Assembly (NCBI GenBank): GCA_943362175.1
Contig: CALRIU020000021.1
Location: 1-64,000 of the forward strand
Direction: 5' to 3'
Source: UBA4416 sp943362175
GTDB lineage: Bacteria; Bacteroidota; Bacteroidia; B-17B0; Aurantibacillaceae
DNA: 64,000 bases
The translations under genes and the position numbers were made by a program. Below are positions 42,267 to 52,700 of this stretch, in pieces; positions within the stretch are counted from its first letter, which is position 1; each line of letters starts with the position of its first letter. The notes under the pieces are model-generated. The model saw only the letters and a program-made list of their open reading frames with translations. It searched no databases and had not been told where the DNA came from.

Positions 42267-43559
42267 TTATTTTGCTGGCTGGTAGCTATAGACCGTGTAG
42301 GGATAAATCAGCCTGGCAGTCATTTTAGAAACCAGGCAGGCCATGAGCAAAGGAATCAGGAGGTTGTAGTTGCCGGTGAGGCCACAGGTGAGGAACAGCG
42401 CCGTAAAGGGTGCATGAATGCTGGCACTTAAAACAGCGCCCATGCCCACGATCACAAAATTGATCGGGATGACACCGGCATGGAACACTCCATTCAGAAC
42501 AACAGAAACCAGCAGGCCCAGGAAAGCCCCGAGAAACAGGCTGGGTGCAAAAACGCCACCATCGCCGCCGGAAGCCAGTGTGGCGGAAGTCACCAGCGGC
42601 TTCATCAACAGAACACCCAGGAAGGTGAGCACAAACGTAAAACTTAACGTAGTTTGCGCAGAGTACTGCATCAGGTCTTTCACGGCATGATAACCCTCAC
42701 CATACAGCTGTGGCAGAAGGATCAGCGAGAGGCTGATGATAGCGGCTCCCGAAAAAATGCGGTGGTAAGGCGAGCGGAATGCCGCAAATTTCTTTTTGAA
42801 AAAGAGCACAGACCGTGTCAGGTAGACGGAATTGAGACCCGACAGCACACCCAGCAGTATAAAGAAAGGAATGGCTTTAAGCTGCCAGCCTGTAACGGGG
42901 ATCGAAAATAGAGGCTCTTCATGAAGCACAAGATTGAAAGCGAAAGCCGTAGCTACCGCCAGGCTGGTGGCAATGATGAATTCTTTGCTTAATTTTTTGG
43001 TGATTACCTCAAACGAAAACAGGATACCTGCCAAAGGACTGTTGAAGAGAGCCGTAATCCCTGCGGCAATGCCCGCGCAGATGAGCTCGGTTTTGAAATT
43101 TTTGAAGGCGCGCTCTTTTTTGCGCGTGACCGATCCTACCGTAGCCGAAGCAACTACCGTAGAAACCTCAATGCCTGTAGAGCCGCCGGTAGCCACCGTG
43201 ATTAATCCATTGATGAAGTGCGAAGGGATCTTGTAAGCCGGCAATTCATTTTGATGCGTGTTAATACTTTCCAGGACTTCTTTGATGCCTTTATTCTCTT
43301 TGCGCCTAAAGAGGTAATGCCTCAGCAGATGGATCAGGAGGAGCCCAAGCAGAGGAAAAACGAGGTAGAGGAACCAGTGTTGTTGTGCGGATCTGAAGAA
43401 AGACGCTTCATAATGCTCTGTGATCTTCTTGAGCGAATCGCTTAGCAAGGCACATAAGAAGCCAATGATAACGCTTGCAATGATCAGCCTTCTGTATTTG
43501 AACCAGGTAAATAGAAGTAGCCGTGTCGTTTGTTCTCTCTTAGCCTTTGTTAATTTCAT
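42267..43559 (-). CDS. ClC-family chloride channel or proton/anion antiporter
   Basis: This 430-residue protein has about ten membrane helices. The helix-F selectivity region reads TVATGGSTGIEVSTVVASAT, which keeps the gating Glu but departs from the classical GKEGP. The helix-N region reads LASGGDGGVFAPSLFLGAFL, the GxFxP motif. No cytoplasmic CBS domains are present. The start overlaps the upstream barrel gene by 20 bases, and the HPP gene follows closely, so all three are probably one unit. Channel versus exchanger cannot be decided from sequence. Confidence 0.92.
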   Translation of the reverse strand: MKLTKAKREQTTRLLLFTWFKYRRLIIASVIIGFLCALLSDSLKKITEHYEASFFRSAQQHWFLYLVFPLLGLLLIHLLRHYLFRRKENKGIKEVLESINTHQNELPAYKIPSHFINGLITVATGGSTGIEVSTVVASATVGSVTRKKERAFKNFKTELICAGIAAGITALFNSPLAGILFSFEVITKKLSKEFIIATSLAVATAFAFNLVLHEEPLFSIPVTGWQLKAIPFFILLGVLSGLNSVYLTRSVLFFKKKFAAFRSPYHRIFSGAAIISLSLILLPQLYGEGYHAVKDLMQYSAQTTLSFTFVLTFLGVLLMKPLVTSATLASGGDGGVFAPSLFLGAFLGLLVSVVLNGVFHAGVIPINFVIVGMGAVLSASIHAPFTALFLTCGLTGNYNLLIPLLMACLVSKMTARLIYPYTVYSYQPAK

Positions 43560-46371
43560 TGCCCTCGGATTTTCCCTCTTCTTTTTTGGAGAAGTATTTT
43601 TTGAAGTTATAGGTGAATGTCACCAGGTAGTAGCGGTTCAGCACATTGGTTTGCGAATCCTGGATGTAGCTGTCGGTGTTTGTACGCGATACGCTGTTGT
43701 TCTGGTTCAAAATATCATAGACAGTGAGCCTGATCTCTGCCTGTTTGTTTTTCAGGAATTTGTAACCGATCGCAGCATTCCATAAGGAGATGGATTGGTT
43801 ATAAGCGCTCGTTAGGCCGGAATAGTAGGTGTTGGTGTATTCGGTTTGCAGCACCAGGCCTTTGTAAGGATTAGCTGTGATTTTTAACCTGGAATTTTGA
43901 TTGAAGTAAGTCGTGTTGGAAGAGGTTTGCAGCGTGTTGAGGATATTACTATAAGACGAATTGGAGGAAATCGTGAAGTCGAATTTTTCGCTGATATTAC
44001 TGCTTAACACAAGACCCAAGCCACCTGTAGCCGTTTTGGCGTAATTGATGTCGGTATTGATCAGGCCCGGAATGTTCGTGTAATTCCCTGATAAGTTCAC
44101 GCTTAAATTGGTTTTCAGTTTGGAGATCGGGAAAGTATAATTAATGAAGGACCTCAGGGAATAGTATCCGTCCAGGTTCACCGGCCGGATGATCTGCGAT
44201 CCTTTCTGTAAAAAAATGTCGTTGTATACCACGGTATCCCGGTTGGCGATCAGGGTGCTGTTGCCAATGTAATTATTGGAATAGTTGCCACTGACGAGCG
44301 CAAAGAAAGAAGTGGCTTTATCGGTGTTCACGCCCGAATAGCGGATGTTGAGGTTTTGCTGGAAATCCTGTTTCAGGTCGGGGTTACCGGTGCTCAGCTG
44401 CAACGAATTGCTGTTATTGATCACGTCCTGCAACTGGTCGATGCTCGGTGCATTATTGCTGGTTCGGTAATTGAGCCTTAAGTTTTTCTTAGGTGTAAAT
44501 TTATATTGCAGCTGTGCCGATGGCAGCACCGACTCAAAGGTTTTGCTCAGTGTGTAACTGGTAGGCACCTCCTGGTGCTTGGTAAGCTGCGCCCATTGGT
44601 AAGCGCCGTTCACAGCGAAGTTGAATTTCTCTTTCTGAAAGCGGTAGCCTAATCCCGCAGACTGCGATTGGTAATTGTTCCGGAAAACATTCGTCAGAAG
44701 GCTGTCCTCCATAGAATACTGATCGGTGAGGTAGTTCCGGTTATTCGTTCTTTTGGAAGAGTAGTTGTCTGTATAGCTGCTGGTATAGTTCACTAAGAGG
44801 AAGTTGTTCTTGTTAAGTGGCTCCGTATAAGATACATTGCCATTGATGGAGGCGCCGTTTTTCAGGAGAGTGGACCGCTGGTCGATGGTATCACCGGTGA
44901 GCGTATCGCCATAAAAATTATTGATTGTGTAGAGGAAATTCTCGCCCTGATTTTTGGTAAGGGTGGGCGTCGCGTTGATGGAAAAGGTCCTTCCCTTTTT
45001 TGCAAAGGCATGCCTGTATAACAAAGGCACGGAAATATTATAACCCAGCTGGTCGGAAGAGGTCCGGTTGTCGGTGGTGCTCAGCAAAGCATCGCTCCGT
45101 GTGTTCCTGCCCGAAAGGCTTTTCCGGCCATCGTTGTTCTGGAAAGACAATCGCGGCTGGATGGTGATCGTATTCAATGAATCCAGCTTCGTCTCCAGCT
45201 TGAAATTAATGCGGTTGTTGTAATTATTGCTTTTGGAATTGTTTTTCTCATCGTAGATCAACCCGTTGTTGGATCCCAACACATATTGCTGCAAAAGGGA
45301 GGAAACGGAATTGTTTTGTGTCCAGTTGAAAAAATAGCTTCCTGTCACCTCGGTTTTTTTACCCCATTTATCAGAGTAGTTCAGGCCGAACAAGCTCGTG
45401 GTATTGATCCCGTTCTGGTTATTGACCTGGAAGTTATCGGCACCGTTGGATGGAGGGCCGCCTTGTCCGCCACGTCCACCGCCTCTTCCGCCACGTCCCC
45501 CGCCTGAGCTGCCGCTCATCACCCCCACGAGGTCTTCCGAAGAAAAATTCTGCTGGTTAATGTTGTTCGACTGTCCTAAAATGCTGATCCGGCGGTTGCC
45601 TTTGAAAATATTGGTGGTAAAGCCCCCGGTGTATTTATCGTCATAACCGTAGCCCGCATATACTTTTCCGAAGACCCCGTTCCTGAACTGCGGCTTGGTC
45701 ACAATGTTAATGGTTTTGGCGGTATTACCATCCTCAAAGCCTGTGAGCAGGGCCTGGTCGCTTTTTTTATCAAACACCTGTACCTTATCAATTACTTCCG
45801 CGGGCAGATTTTTCAGAACGGCAGCGGCATCGTCCCCGAAGAACGGCTTACCATCTACCAATACCTGTTTCACATCTTCACCCTGTGCCTGTACCTTGCC
45901 GTCGGTAACGGTTACGCCCGGCATCTTGCCGACGAGGTCTTCGGCACTGGCATCCTTATTCACTTTATAAGCACTGGAGTTGAAGCTGGTGGTATCGCCA
46001 TTCTGGGTAGCCAGGGGAGCCTTACCTTCCACCAGCACCTCTTTTAAAATGGTGGAGTTCTGCGAAAGCGAGATGGGGCTCATGGTCATGGAATCGTTTC
46101 CTGTGCTGAGGTTCCTGAACTGGTCCTTGTAGCCGAGAGACAGGATCTTGAGGATATACCGGCGTTGAGCTTCTGCGTTGAGGATATAAACCCCGTCAAT
46201 ATCTGTCACTGTTCCTTTTACCATCACGGAATCTCCCGGGTTGAGCAGAAGAACGGAGGCCCCGATGGCCGGCTGCTTCGTTTCATCCAGTAATTTCCCT
46301 TTAATGGTAACTGTTTGTGCGTTTGTTTTAATGAAGGCAAACAGCAGGCCTATAGCGAAAAATTTCCTCAT
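43540..46371 (-). CDS. TonB-dependent-receptor-like outer-membrane beta-barrel protein
   Basis: This 943-residue protein has a signal peptide (MRKFFAIGLLFAFIKTNAQ) and a carboxypeptidase-regulatory-like domain (VTIKGKLLDETKQPAIGASV, about residues 20-100). The plug-like region has AEDLVGKMPGVTVTDGKVQA and VLVDGKPFFGDDAAAVLKNL. A long barrel of the OMP_b-brl_3 type follows, ending in YLVTFTYNFKKYFSKKEEGK. It carries a striking Gly/Arg-rich loop (GGGRGGRGGGRGGQGG, about residues 285-300). There is no adjacent SusD, so glycan uptake is not indicated. Substrate unknown. It is the first gene of the unit with ClC and HPP. Confidence 0.88.
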   Translation of the reverse strand: MRKFFAIGLLFAFIKTNAQTVTIKGKLLDETKQPAIGASVLLLNPGDSVMVKGTVTDIDGVYILNAEAQRRYILKILSLGYKDQFRNLSTGNDSMTMSPISLSQNSTILKEVLVEGKAPLATQNGDTTSFNSSAYKVNKDASAEDLVGKMPGVTVTDGKVQAQGEDVKQVLVDGKPFFGDDAAAVLKNLPAEVIDKVQVFDKKSDQALLTGFEDGNTAKTINIVTKPQFRNGVFGKVYAGYGYDDKYTGGFTTNIFKGNRRISILGQSNNINQQNFSSEDLVGVMSGSSGGGRGGRGGGRGGQGGPPSNGADNFQVNNQNGINTTSLFGLNYSDKWGKKTEVTGSYFFNWTQNNSVSSLLQQYVLGSNNGLIYDEKNNSKSNNYNNRINFKLETKLDSLNTITIQPRLSFQNNDGRKSLSGRNTRSDALLSTTDNRTSSDQLGYNISVPLLYRHAFAKKGRTFSINATPTLTKNQGENFLYTINNFYGDTLTGDTIDQRSTLLKNGASINGNVSYTEPLNKNNFLLVNYTSSYTDNYSSKRTNNRNYLTDQYSMEDSLLTNVFRNNYQSQSAGLGYRFQKEKFNFAVNGAYQWAQLTKHQEVPTSYTLSKTFESVLPSAQLQYKFTPKKNLRLNYRTSNNAPSIDQLQDVINNSNSLQLSTGNPDLKQDFQQNLNIRYSGVNTDKATSFFALVSGNYSNNYIGNSTLIANRDTVVYNDIFLQKGSQIIRPVNLDGYYSLRSFINYTFPISKLKTNLSVNLSGNYTNIPGLINTDINYAKTATGGLGLVLSSNISEKFDFTISSNSSYSNILNTLQTSSNTTYFNQNSRLKITANPYKGLVLQTEYTNTYYSGLTSAYNQSISLWNAAIGYKFLKNKQAEIRLTVYDILNQNNSVSRTNTDSYIQDSQTNVLNRYYLVTFTYNFKKYFSKKEEGKSEGNEINKG

Positions 46372-46499
46372 GTGAGCTAAGACTTAAAAGTACTCTTATG
46401 GATTAATCCCAAGAGTTTAAAAAAAGTTAAATTAGTTTAAAGATCAAAGTGTTTAATCAAATAACTGTTGTATGAACCAACCTGTTACCGCTAAATAAT

Positions 46500-46507
46500 T
46501 ATCTTTG
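46500..46507 (+). promoter_or_regulatory. -7 box of the DUF2911 gene
   Basis: TATCTTTG is an exact TAnnTTTG match, 29 bases before the ATG at 46537. No -33 TTTG at the usual spacing. Confidence 0.55.
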
Positions 46508-46536
46508 GCGCTCCTAAACCAATTAAAACCTGTAAT

Positions 46537-47385
46537 ATGATCCAAACATTAAAAACCCTTACGGCTGCCCTTGCGCTCACTGTAGCAACCGGCACAAGCC
46601 TGCAGGCCCAGTTAAAAGTGCCTGCTCCAAGCCCGTCTCAAACGCTGAAACAAGCGATGGGACTGTCTGAAATTACCATCGATTACTCGCGTCCGGGCGC
46701 TAAAGGACGTGTCATTTATGGCGATGTGGTACCTTTTGGAAAAATATGGCGTACCGGTGCTAACGGCTCTACGAAAATCACTTTCGGGGAAGACGTAAAA
46801 GTAGAAGGAAATGCCGTAGCAGCGGGCACTTATGCCTTGTATACTATTCCAAACAAAGATAGCTGGGAGATCATGCTTTATAAAGACCTGACCCTGGGCG
46901 GCAATGTAGCCGACTACAAAAAAGAAAATGAATTGGTACGCTTTACCGTAAAGCCTAAAGCCTTATCCGAAAAAGTAGAAACCTTCACCATCGATGTGGC
47001 TGATGTGACGTCAAACTCCGCCAATATCGAGCTGAACTGGGAGAAAACCCGCGTGGCGTTCAATGTAACGGCTGACATCGACAGCAAGATCATGAAGAAC
47101 ATCGAAGCCAATGTGGTAAACGACAACCGTCCGTATTTCCAGGCAGCAAGCTACTATTATGAAAATAATAAAGACCTTGCCAAAGCATACGAGTGGGCTG
47201 ACAAAGCCATCGCTGCTAATCCTAAAGCATTCTGGATCGTGTTATTGAAAGCGAAAATCCAGGCGAAGCAAAACGATAAAAAAGGCGCGGTAGCATCTGC
47301 TGAAAAAGTGATCGCCCTGGCTACTGAAGCTAAAAACGATGATTATGTGGCCATGGCTAAAAAGCTGATTGCTGAGAATAAATAA
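46537..47385 (+). CDS. DUF2911 family exported protein with TPR-like tail
   Basis: This 282-residue protein has the signal peptide MIQTLKTLTAALALTVATGT, ending near SLQAQ. The DUF2911 core reads VPAPSPSQTLKQAMGLSEIT, DYSRPGAKGRVIYG, VPFGKIWRTGANGSTKITF and GTYALYTIPNKDSWEIML. The last 90 residues are helical (ASYYYENNKDLAKAYEWADK, KAFWIVLLKAKIQAKQND), like a single TPR pair. It is common across Bacteroidota, periplasmic, function unknown. It is a single gene with its own terminator. Confidence 0.9.
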   Translation: MIQTLKTLTAALALTVATGTSLQAQLKVPAPSPSQTLKQAMGLSEITIDYSRPGAKGRVIYGDVVPFGKIWRTGANGSTKITFGEDVKVEGNAVAAGTYALYTIPNKDSWEIMLYKDLTLGGNVADYKKENELVRFTVKPKALSEKVETFTIDVADVTSNSANIELNWEKTRVAFNVTADIDSKIMKNIEANVVNDNRPYFQAASYYYENNKDLAKAYEWADKAIAANPKAFWIVLLKAKIQAKQNDKKGAVASAEKVIALATEAKNDDYVAMAKKLIAENK

Positions 47386-47407
47386 TCCGCTATCTTCTAT
47401 ACTGAAA

Positions 47408-47437
47408 GAAATCCTGCCTTTGTGCAGGATTTTTTTG
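47408..47437 (+). terminator. Rho-independent terminator of the DUF2911 gene
   Basis: ATCCTGC pairs with GCAGGAT around a 6-base loop, then a run of seven T, about 25 bases after the stop. Confidence 0.88.
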
Positions 47438-47762
47438 TTTGTGGCTGTAAGTAAGAGAAGTGTTTGGCTCCGTAGGAGCCTGACATGATTAACTCCAACA
47501 TGTACTCTGGCTCTTTTGCTCCGTAGGGACTTAATATTTGCCTCCAAAAGCCCTGTAAATACTATGATTTGTACTTTTTGGGGTGAAATTGGGGGTGGAT
47601 TCTAATGATTTGAATTTTGCCTGTTCATAACTTTCCTTATAAACTCATAGGAGTTGCTAGAATGATTTACAATTTTAATTCCCCCCATTTTTTTCTTCTC
47701 ACATTCAGGAGCAGAACCCCCAAGTCAAAACCTCACGCTAAAAACATGGGTATGCTTCCGGA
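47438..47762. other. Intergenic stretch with GGCTCCGTAGGAGCC-type repeat
   Basis: No gene seen. A palindrome GGCTCC-GTA-GGAGCC at 47466-47480 is followed 50 bases later by a partial second copy (GCTCCGTAGGGAC, 47518-47530). Similar 'ctccgtagg' elements recur in Bacteroidota intergenic DNA (from memory). The rest is AT-rich and leads into the 3' end of the minus-strand toxin operon; no terminator was found for that operon. Confidence 0.45.
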
Positions 47763-48542
47763 TCACAAAAGTCTGTATTTAACACCAACTTCAGGATAAA
47801 TTATTTTTTGTTTCAAAATGAAATACCCTAGGCTATAATTATTTACTGTTGGGTAACCTAACAATGTTCGATTACCTAGCGCGCCGAGTGCGCCATTCAA
47901 CGAAACACAAGCCAGGAATCTCTTAGAAAGAGTATAAGAGTATATAAACCGCAAGTTAGCAAATAACTCAAATTTCCGAGACACATCGTTGCTTTTATAA
48001 TTTTTAGCCAGAGTCGTATAAATGGTATCTTTATCATTTATACCCGACCCAGGAGAATAGAAAGAACTAAATCTAATGTCAGTGATTAAATTACACATCA
48101 CATTTGCTGTTAAAGAAAAGAAATGTTTCCCGCGAGATATATTATAACCCAAACCAGTTCCTATTTGAAAATAATTATATCGAACGCGCTGGTAAATATC
48201 ATAAGTCCTAATGCGTGGCTGATCAACTTGAAGGCTGTAGTTTTTCCCGGAAAATTCGTTCTGGCTGTAATTGGTTAATAAATTTAATGTTAAATGGCGA
48301 ATATCAAAGTCAACGTTTACACCGCAAATCAATTTCTTTTTTGAATTACTTTCATAGTATGTATTACCGCCCCAAAAATAGTCATATACAAATTTATTGT
48401 ATACAGGGATCCCCGCCATAGCCGATATAGAGATACGCGTGTTCCTCTCTTTTTTTCTTAAAGAGTCACTCTGCGAAAAACAAGATAAATGCATATATAG
48501 GGAAAGCGCAGTGCTTAATAAAAGTTTTAAAGATAGTTTCAT
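47763..48542 (-). CDS. Small outer-membrane beta-barrel-like protein behind the RHS operon
   Basis: About 259 residues from MKLSLKLLLSTALSLYMHLS, with a signal peptide ending near CFSQS. I chose the ATG at 48542 because it gives the signal peptide directly; one at 48575 adds eleven residues. The body alternates hydrophobic and polar residues in strands (HLTLNLLTNYSQNEFSG, NYFQIGTGLGYNISRGKHFF), and the last strand is IIYPEVGVKYRLL, as in an 8- to 12-strand barrel. It is AT-rich like the RHS tip and follows the unknown gene at 48602 by 59 bases. It may be the last gene of the polymorphic toxin operon. Confidence 0.65.
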   Translation of the reverse strand: MKLSLKLLLSTALSLYMHLSCFSQSDSLRKKERNTRISISAMAGIPVYNKFVYDYFWGGNTYYESNSKKKLICGVNVDFDIRHLTLNLLTNYSQNEFSGKNYSLQVDQPRIRTYDIYQRVRYNYFQIGTGLGYNISRGKHFFSLTANVMCNLITDIRFSSFYSPGSGINDKDTIYTTLAKNYKSNDVSRKFELFANLRFIYSYTLSKRFLACVSLNGALGALGNRTLLGYPTVNNYSLGYFILKQKIIYPEVGVKYRLL

Positions 48543-48601
48543 AATTATTTGATTACGTTCACGCCAAAATTTCAAGCTAAGGAATGGGTATGTTTCCGGA
48601 T

Positions 48602-49786
48602 CTACTTCTTGATCGGCTTATGATTATAAAACAACATTTGATTAATCATTGGATATTTACCCATGTATTGCTCTATATACAGCTTATTCGGCTCAAGGGT
48701 TTTATACTTTTTCAATAACTCATCTTTATCTAGACCATAATCTTTCGATTGTTGCTTTAAATCTTTTTTATAAAGAATAACACTGGCACATATCCTATTA
48801 TTTGTCAAAGGGTATTTAACGTCGTTATTAAGCGTATTAGCAAAAGTATTAAACCCATCAAAATCCTTACTCTTTACATTATCCATAAACAATTTAGAAT
48901 ATGACATGAATGAACCGAAAATATATTTGGTTGTATCTTGTAAAAACAGCTGATATATATTTTCTTCAATCAGTTTTTCGCGTTTTGGCCGGAATCCTTC
49001 GTCACCAGGAATACTATATAATACGCCTCCTCTTTTTCTTTCTTTGCCGAGTAAGTACCCTTTCAGTACCAATTTGGCTTCGGAATACTTATCCCCCATT
49101 TTCTTAATCACCTTAGTGGAATCAGAAGAATTTAATAGGTACATCATTAATTCAATATCTTCTTTTGTCCTTTGTGCGGTTAAACGTTGATCTATAAATG
49201 AGCAAACAAGGTAATCAAATCTTTTTTCGCTTTGCACATAGCTGAGATTAGCGGTACACATTGTATTGTCAGAAAATTCCTTTGGGCTTAGCAATAAATA
49301 TCTTAAAGCCAAATGGGTCGCTTCATCATTGTGATCGTAACTTACACCTTTGAACGAAAATTTCTGATTATCTAGGAGAGATTGATTCAGTGCCCTCAAT
49401 TCTTCGAAATATTTTGACGATACGGCATCGAATGGAAATAGGCCATTCAAAATACTCTCATCCCCGTTTTCTAAATAGCGGTTTAATATAAATGCTGTTC
49501 CATGACCACCTTCAAGCAGAAAATATTTTGGATAAATCCCCCCGAAGTTCAAACGCCTCAAAATGTCGATATTAATAGGAAAGGTTGTTGTGTTTTCGTA
49601 TGGCTCAGAGCCAACAAGGTAAATTTTATTTGACTTTCTACAGAGCATTCCATTTGACTGTTGTGAAAAGGTAGCCATGCAAATTAATAGCAGAAAAGCC
49701 ATGCCAAAAATGCGTCTACGCGGTCCTTGTGATTTTACCGAGGTCGTATTCGGAAATACTCTTAGTGATTTGAAATTTCGATTCAT
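48602..49786 (-). CDS. Exported protein of unknown function directly behind the RHS toxin
   Basis: This 394-residue protein has a basic N-terminus then a hydrophobic segment (IFGMAFLLLICMATFSQQ), a signal peptide or anchor. The segment IYPKYFLLEGGHGTAFILNR followed by KFSFKGVSYDHND distantly recalls erythromycin-esterase/ChaN-like proteins. I rate that resemblance weak and do not assign activity. The start is 1 base from the RHS stop, so it is translationally linked. Being placed right behind a variable toxin tip makes it an immunity candidate, though 394 residues is long for one. It is AT-rich, unlike the RHS body. Confidence 0.55.
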   Translation of the reverse strand: MNRNFKSLRVFPNTTSVKSQGPRRRIFGMAFLLLICMATFSQQSNGMLCRKSNKIYLVGSEPYENTTTFPINIDILRRLNFGGIYPKYFLLEGGHGTAFILNRYLENGDESILNGLFPFDAVSSKYFEELRALNQSLLDNQKFSFKGVSYDHNDEATHLALRYLLLSPKEFSDNTMCTANLSYVQSEKRFDYLVCSFIDQRLTAQRTKEDIELMMYLLNSSDSTKVIKKMGDKYSEAKLVLKGYLLGKERKRGGVLYSIPGDEGFRPKREKLIEENIYQLFLQDTTKYIFGSFMSYSKLFMDNVKSKDFDGFNTFANTLNNDVKYPLTNNRICASVILYKKDLKQQSKDYGLDKDELLKKYKTLEPNKLYIEQYMGKYPMINQMLFYNHKPIKK

Positions 49787-49787
49787 A

Positions 49788-52700
49788 TTATTTAGGGGTA
49801 ATTGAGATTCTAAATCTCCTCCATACTTTAGTCTCTGATTTTATTTGTATCCTTAATCGTGCTGTGCCATTGGCTTGAAAAATATTTAAAGTGGCTTTCT
49901 TAACGGGTCTAGCATAAAACACGCCACCTCGGAACGTAAATGCAGAAAACCTTGTTCTACCCGTCCATGTATTTGTATTACCTGGTGAAGTTGAACCTGT
50001 ATACGCTACGCGATACCTTTTGGTAAGACTTTCATTGTAAGAGAAAGATCCTCCATCACTATTGTCATATTCCACATAATCATTCCATCTTGATACGTTC
50101 TTATAGTCACCTATTTTAACGGTAGCGACCCACGGGCGGAAGTTTACCACTCCCAAAGCATTAAAAAAACGTGTTGCATCAAAATGTATTCCCCAGCTGA
50201 TGCCTTCTCTTGCTTTTAAACTAAGACCTCCCTTGTTACCTAAGGCATATCTCTGACTGCCGATTTTAGCATCAAATATAACACCAAAGGCCAAGGCACC
50301 AGCGGCAGCTCCTATACCAGCACCAATACCGGTATATTTCCATTGTTGTGATTTATCAAGTCCATTACCCTTAGCTATTGCGAATCCCGTAACTCCCCCA
50401 ATTACAGCCCCACCTGCAGCACCTACTAAAACACTTGCCGCATTTCCACCATCCGGATCTACTTGATTGATCTGGTTATTTCCCATCGCCAAATAAGGGC
50501 TATGATACTGCTCATAAGGATCTGTTGTATTAAACCTTGCCGTGAGTGGATTGTAGTTTCTCAGTTCAAAGAAGGATTCGTTGATCTCCTTATCCTGCTC
50601 GGCATACTGTCCCTGGTAGCCATAACGGCCTCCTAAAGTAGAGCTATAGTTCAAGCCAGGCATCACAGAGCCATGAGGGTAATATGATGCCACACTCAGT
50701 TGCTCCGGTACAGCAATGCTGCTTGCCACAGAACCTACTACTTCCACACTGAGGTTGTCAAACCACACGGGCGTTCCCAATGCATCAGGATTGGAGGGGT
50801 AAACCTTCACATACATCTGCGGGTAATTTTCAGTGATGACGAAGCTCGTCATAAAGTTGTTCCAGGTGCCTGAGCCGGAAGGGATAGTAGTTGCTGATGT
50901 ATTTTGACCGGCCAGCAGGTTTCCATTTTCGTCGACCAAGTCAATCACCAGGGAAGCATTTGGCCTGGTGCTGGCCGTGTAATGCGAGAATACGGTGGCT
51001 TCAATGGTCTGTCCATAGGACACTGGGATCTTATCAAAACCCGCTCCGTTTACCTTGGATGGAAAAAACACCTTAACGCTATTTCCTACTCCGCCGTTAA
51101 TATCCACCGTAGCATCGACGGTATTCAGCGGATCTTTGAGAAAATAATCGTAGGTATCATCCCCGCTGAAATAGGTGCTTAGCAAAGATACCGGGCTTGC
51201 TTTAAAGGTTGTCCGCATATTACCGAGATGATCGTTGATCTCGTAGATGTACTCCGGCAGTGAAGCTCCGGTTTCATAAGCGGTGGCGATGCGATCGGCT
51301 CCGTAAATATTCCATTCTTTGATAGCGTAGGTAGGAGAGGCGGTTGTTTTTTCGTAGATGGCAGTTACCTGCCCGGCGCCGTCCCTCACGTACATTGTTG
51401 TCGTTGTATTGCCACCTACAAAGGCCCGTTTGACAATTCTCTGCCCGCCTTCATCGTAGTCGTATTCTACGATGGGATTATCCGAAAGATCCGCCACGCG
51501 GGTGATTTGCCCGAAGCTGTTATACGTGTATTTTTTAGTGTCTTTGGTATCGCTGATGAGCTCTCCAATAGCATTGTACTGGAAATTATTGGCTCCCTGA
51601 CCGGGGTTATAACCCAGGCTCGCATAAGGGTTGCTTGTAATCGCATCGGTCACTTTTTCCAGTTTATTAGAATTACCAAGATACGAATAATTCAGCGCAT
51701 CAAGGTTGATGCCACCGGTGCCTGCAGCGTAGGCATTCCTGCTAAGGGTTTTGATATTTCCGTTGTAATCGTAACTTAGGTTATACACCTTGTAGTCGTT
51801 GCTCAGGTTCACATTAATATCATTAGCCACGCCTTCTCCCATCGGGTAGTTTTGAATGCCGTCGGCATCCCACACGCCGAAGTTCGCCTCTTTGAGCTGG
51901 TATTTTTTATCGTATTGGTAACCATAGAACAGGTGTTGTCCCTGGTAGGCAAGCGCGGATCCTCCTGCCGGTGTCCTGGTCTGCCAGCGCTGGGCTTTGA
52001 TAATGCCGTTGAAAAGATCCGGTGCAACAGCCGGGTTGGAGTTCTGCGGCTCCGGATAGGTCTGTACGTAGGTTGATGCTTTTTCGTAATCACCATCGAA
52101 ATAATCGAGGCTCATGCCAAAGAGGTCTTTAGGGACCTGGTAGGTATTATTGGTCTGCCCGTCTTTTCCGGGGTCACGCAGGTTGTCCATTTCAGGCGCA
52201 TTGATATTTTTGAGCCAGCCGTTGATGGTGTACACATAATCGATGCCCTGGAGCTTATTGGCCAGCTCTAAACGTTTTAACGGGCCATGCAGGTAATAAT
52301 AGTAGGCAGCCTCTTCTTTGCGGCTCAGACCATCACGGCTGGTAAATACTTTTTTCAAACGCTTATCGGCATCATACACATAATAGTGATAAAGGCTTTC
52401 TGAAGTATTTTCTTTTTGATAGGCAATCTGTGTGACGTTCCCCAGGAAATCATAACTGTAATTAAAGGTTTTAATAGCGTAGGTTCCGGTACCTGCGGTG
52501 TTCTCATAGCGCTGCACCATCCATACGGTTCTTCCGAGCTCATCGTAACTGTACCAGGTTCTTTTGTTCTCATTGTAGCTGTATGATACATCACCGGTCA
52601 CAAACTCCTGTTTGTAGCTGCTTGCCGAAAGGCCCGTCAGTGTATAGAAATCCGGATCGGGCAGATCGTAGATGATGGTTACCCGTTCATGAGTTCTGAA

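Noticed and set aside
45398..45646. Proline-rich plus-strand frame opposite the Gly/Arg-rich loop
   Set aside because: It is the complement of the GGR codon run in the barrel gene, not a gene of its own.
47466..47530. A CRISPR-like repeat
   Set aside because: Only one full and one partial copy of a short palindrome without regular spacers; better described as an intergenic repeat.
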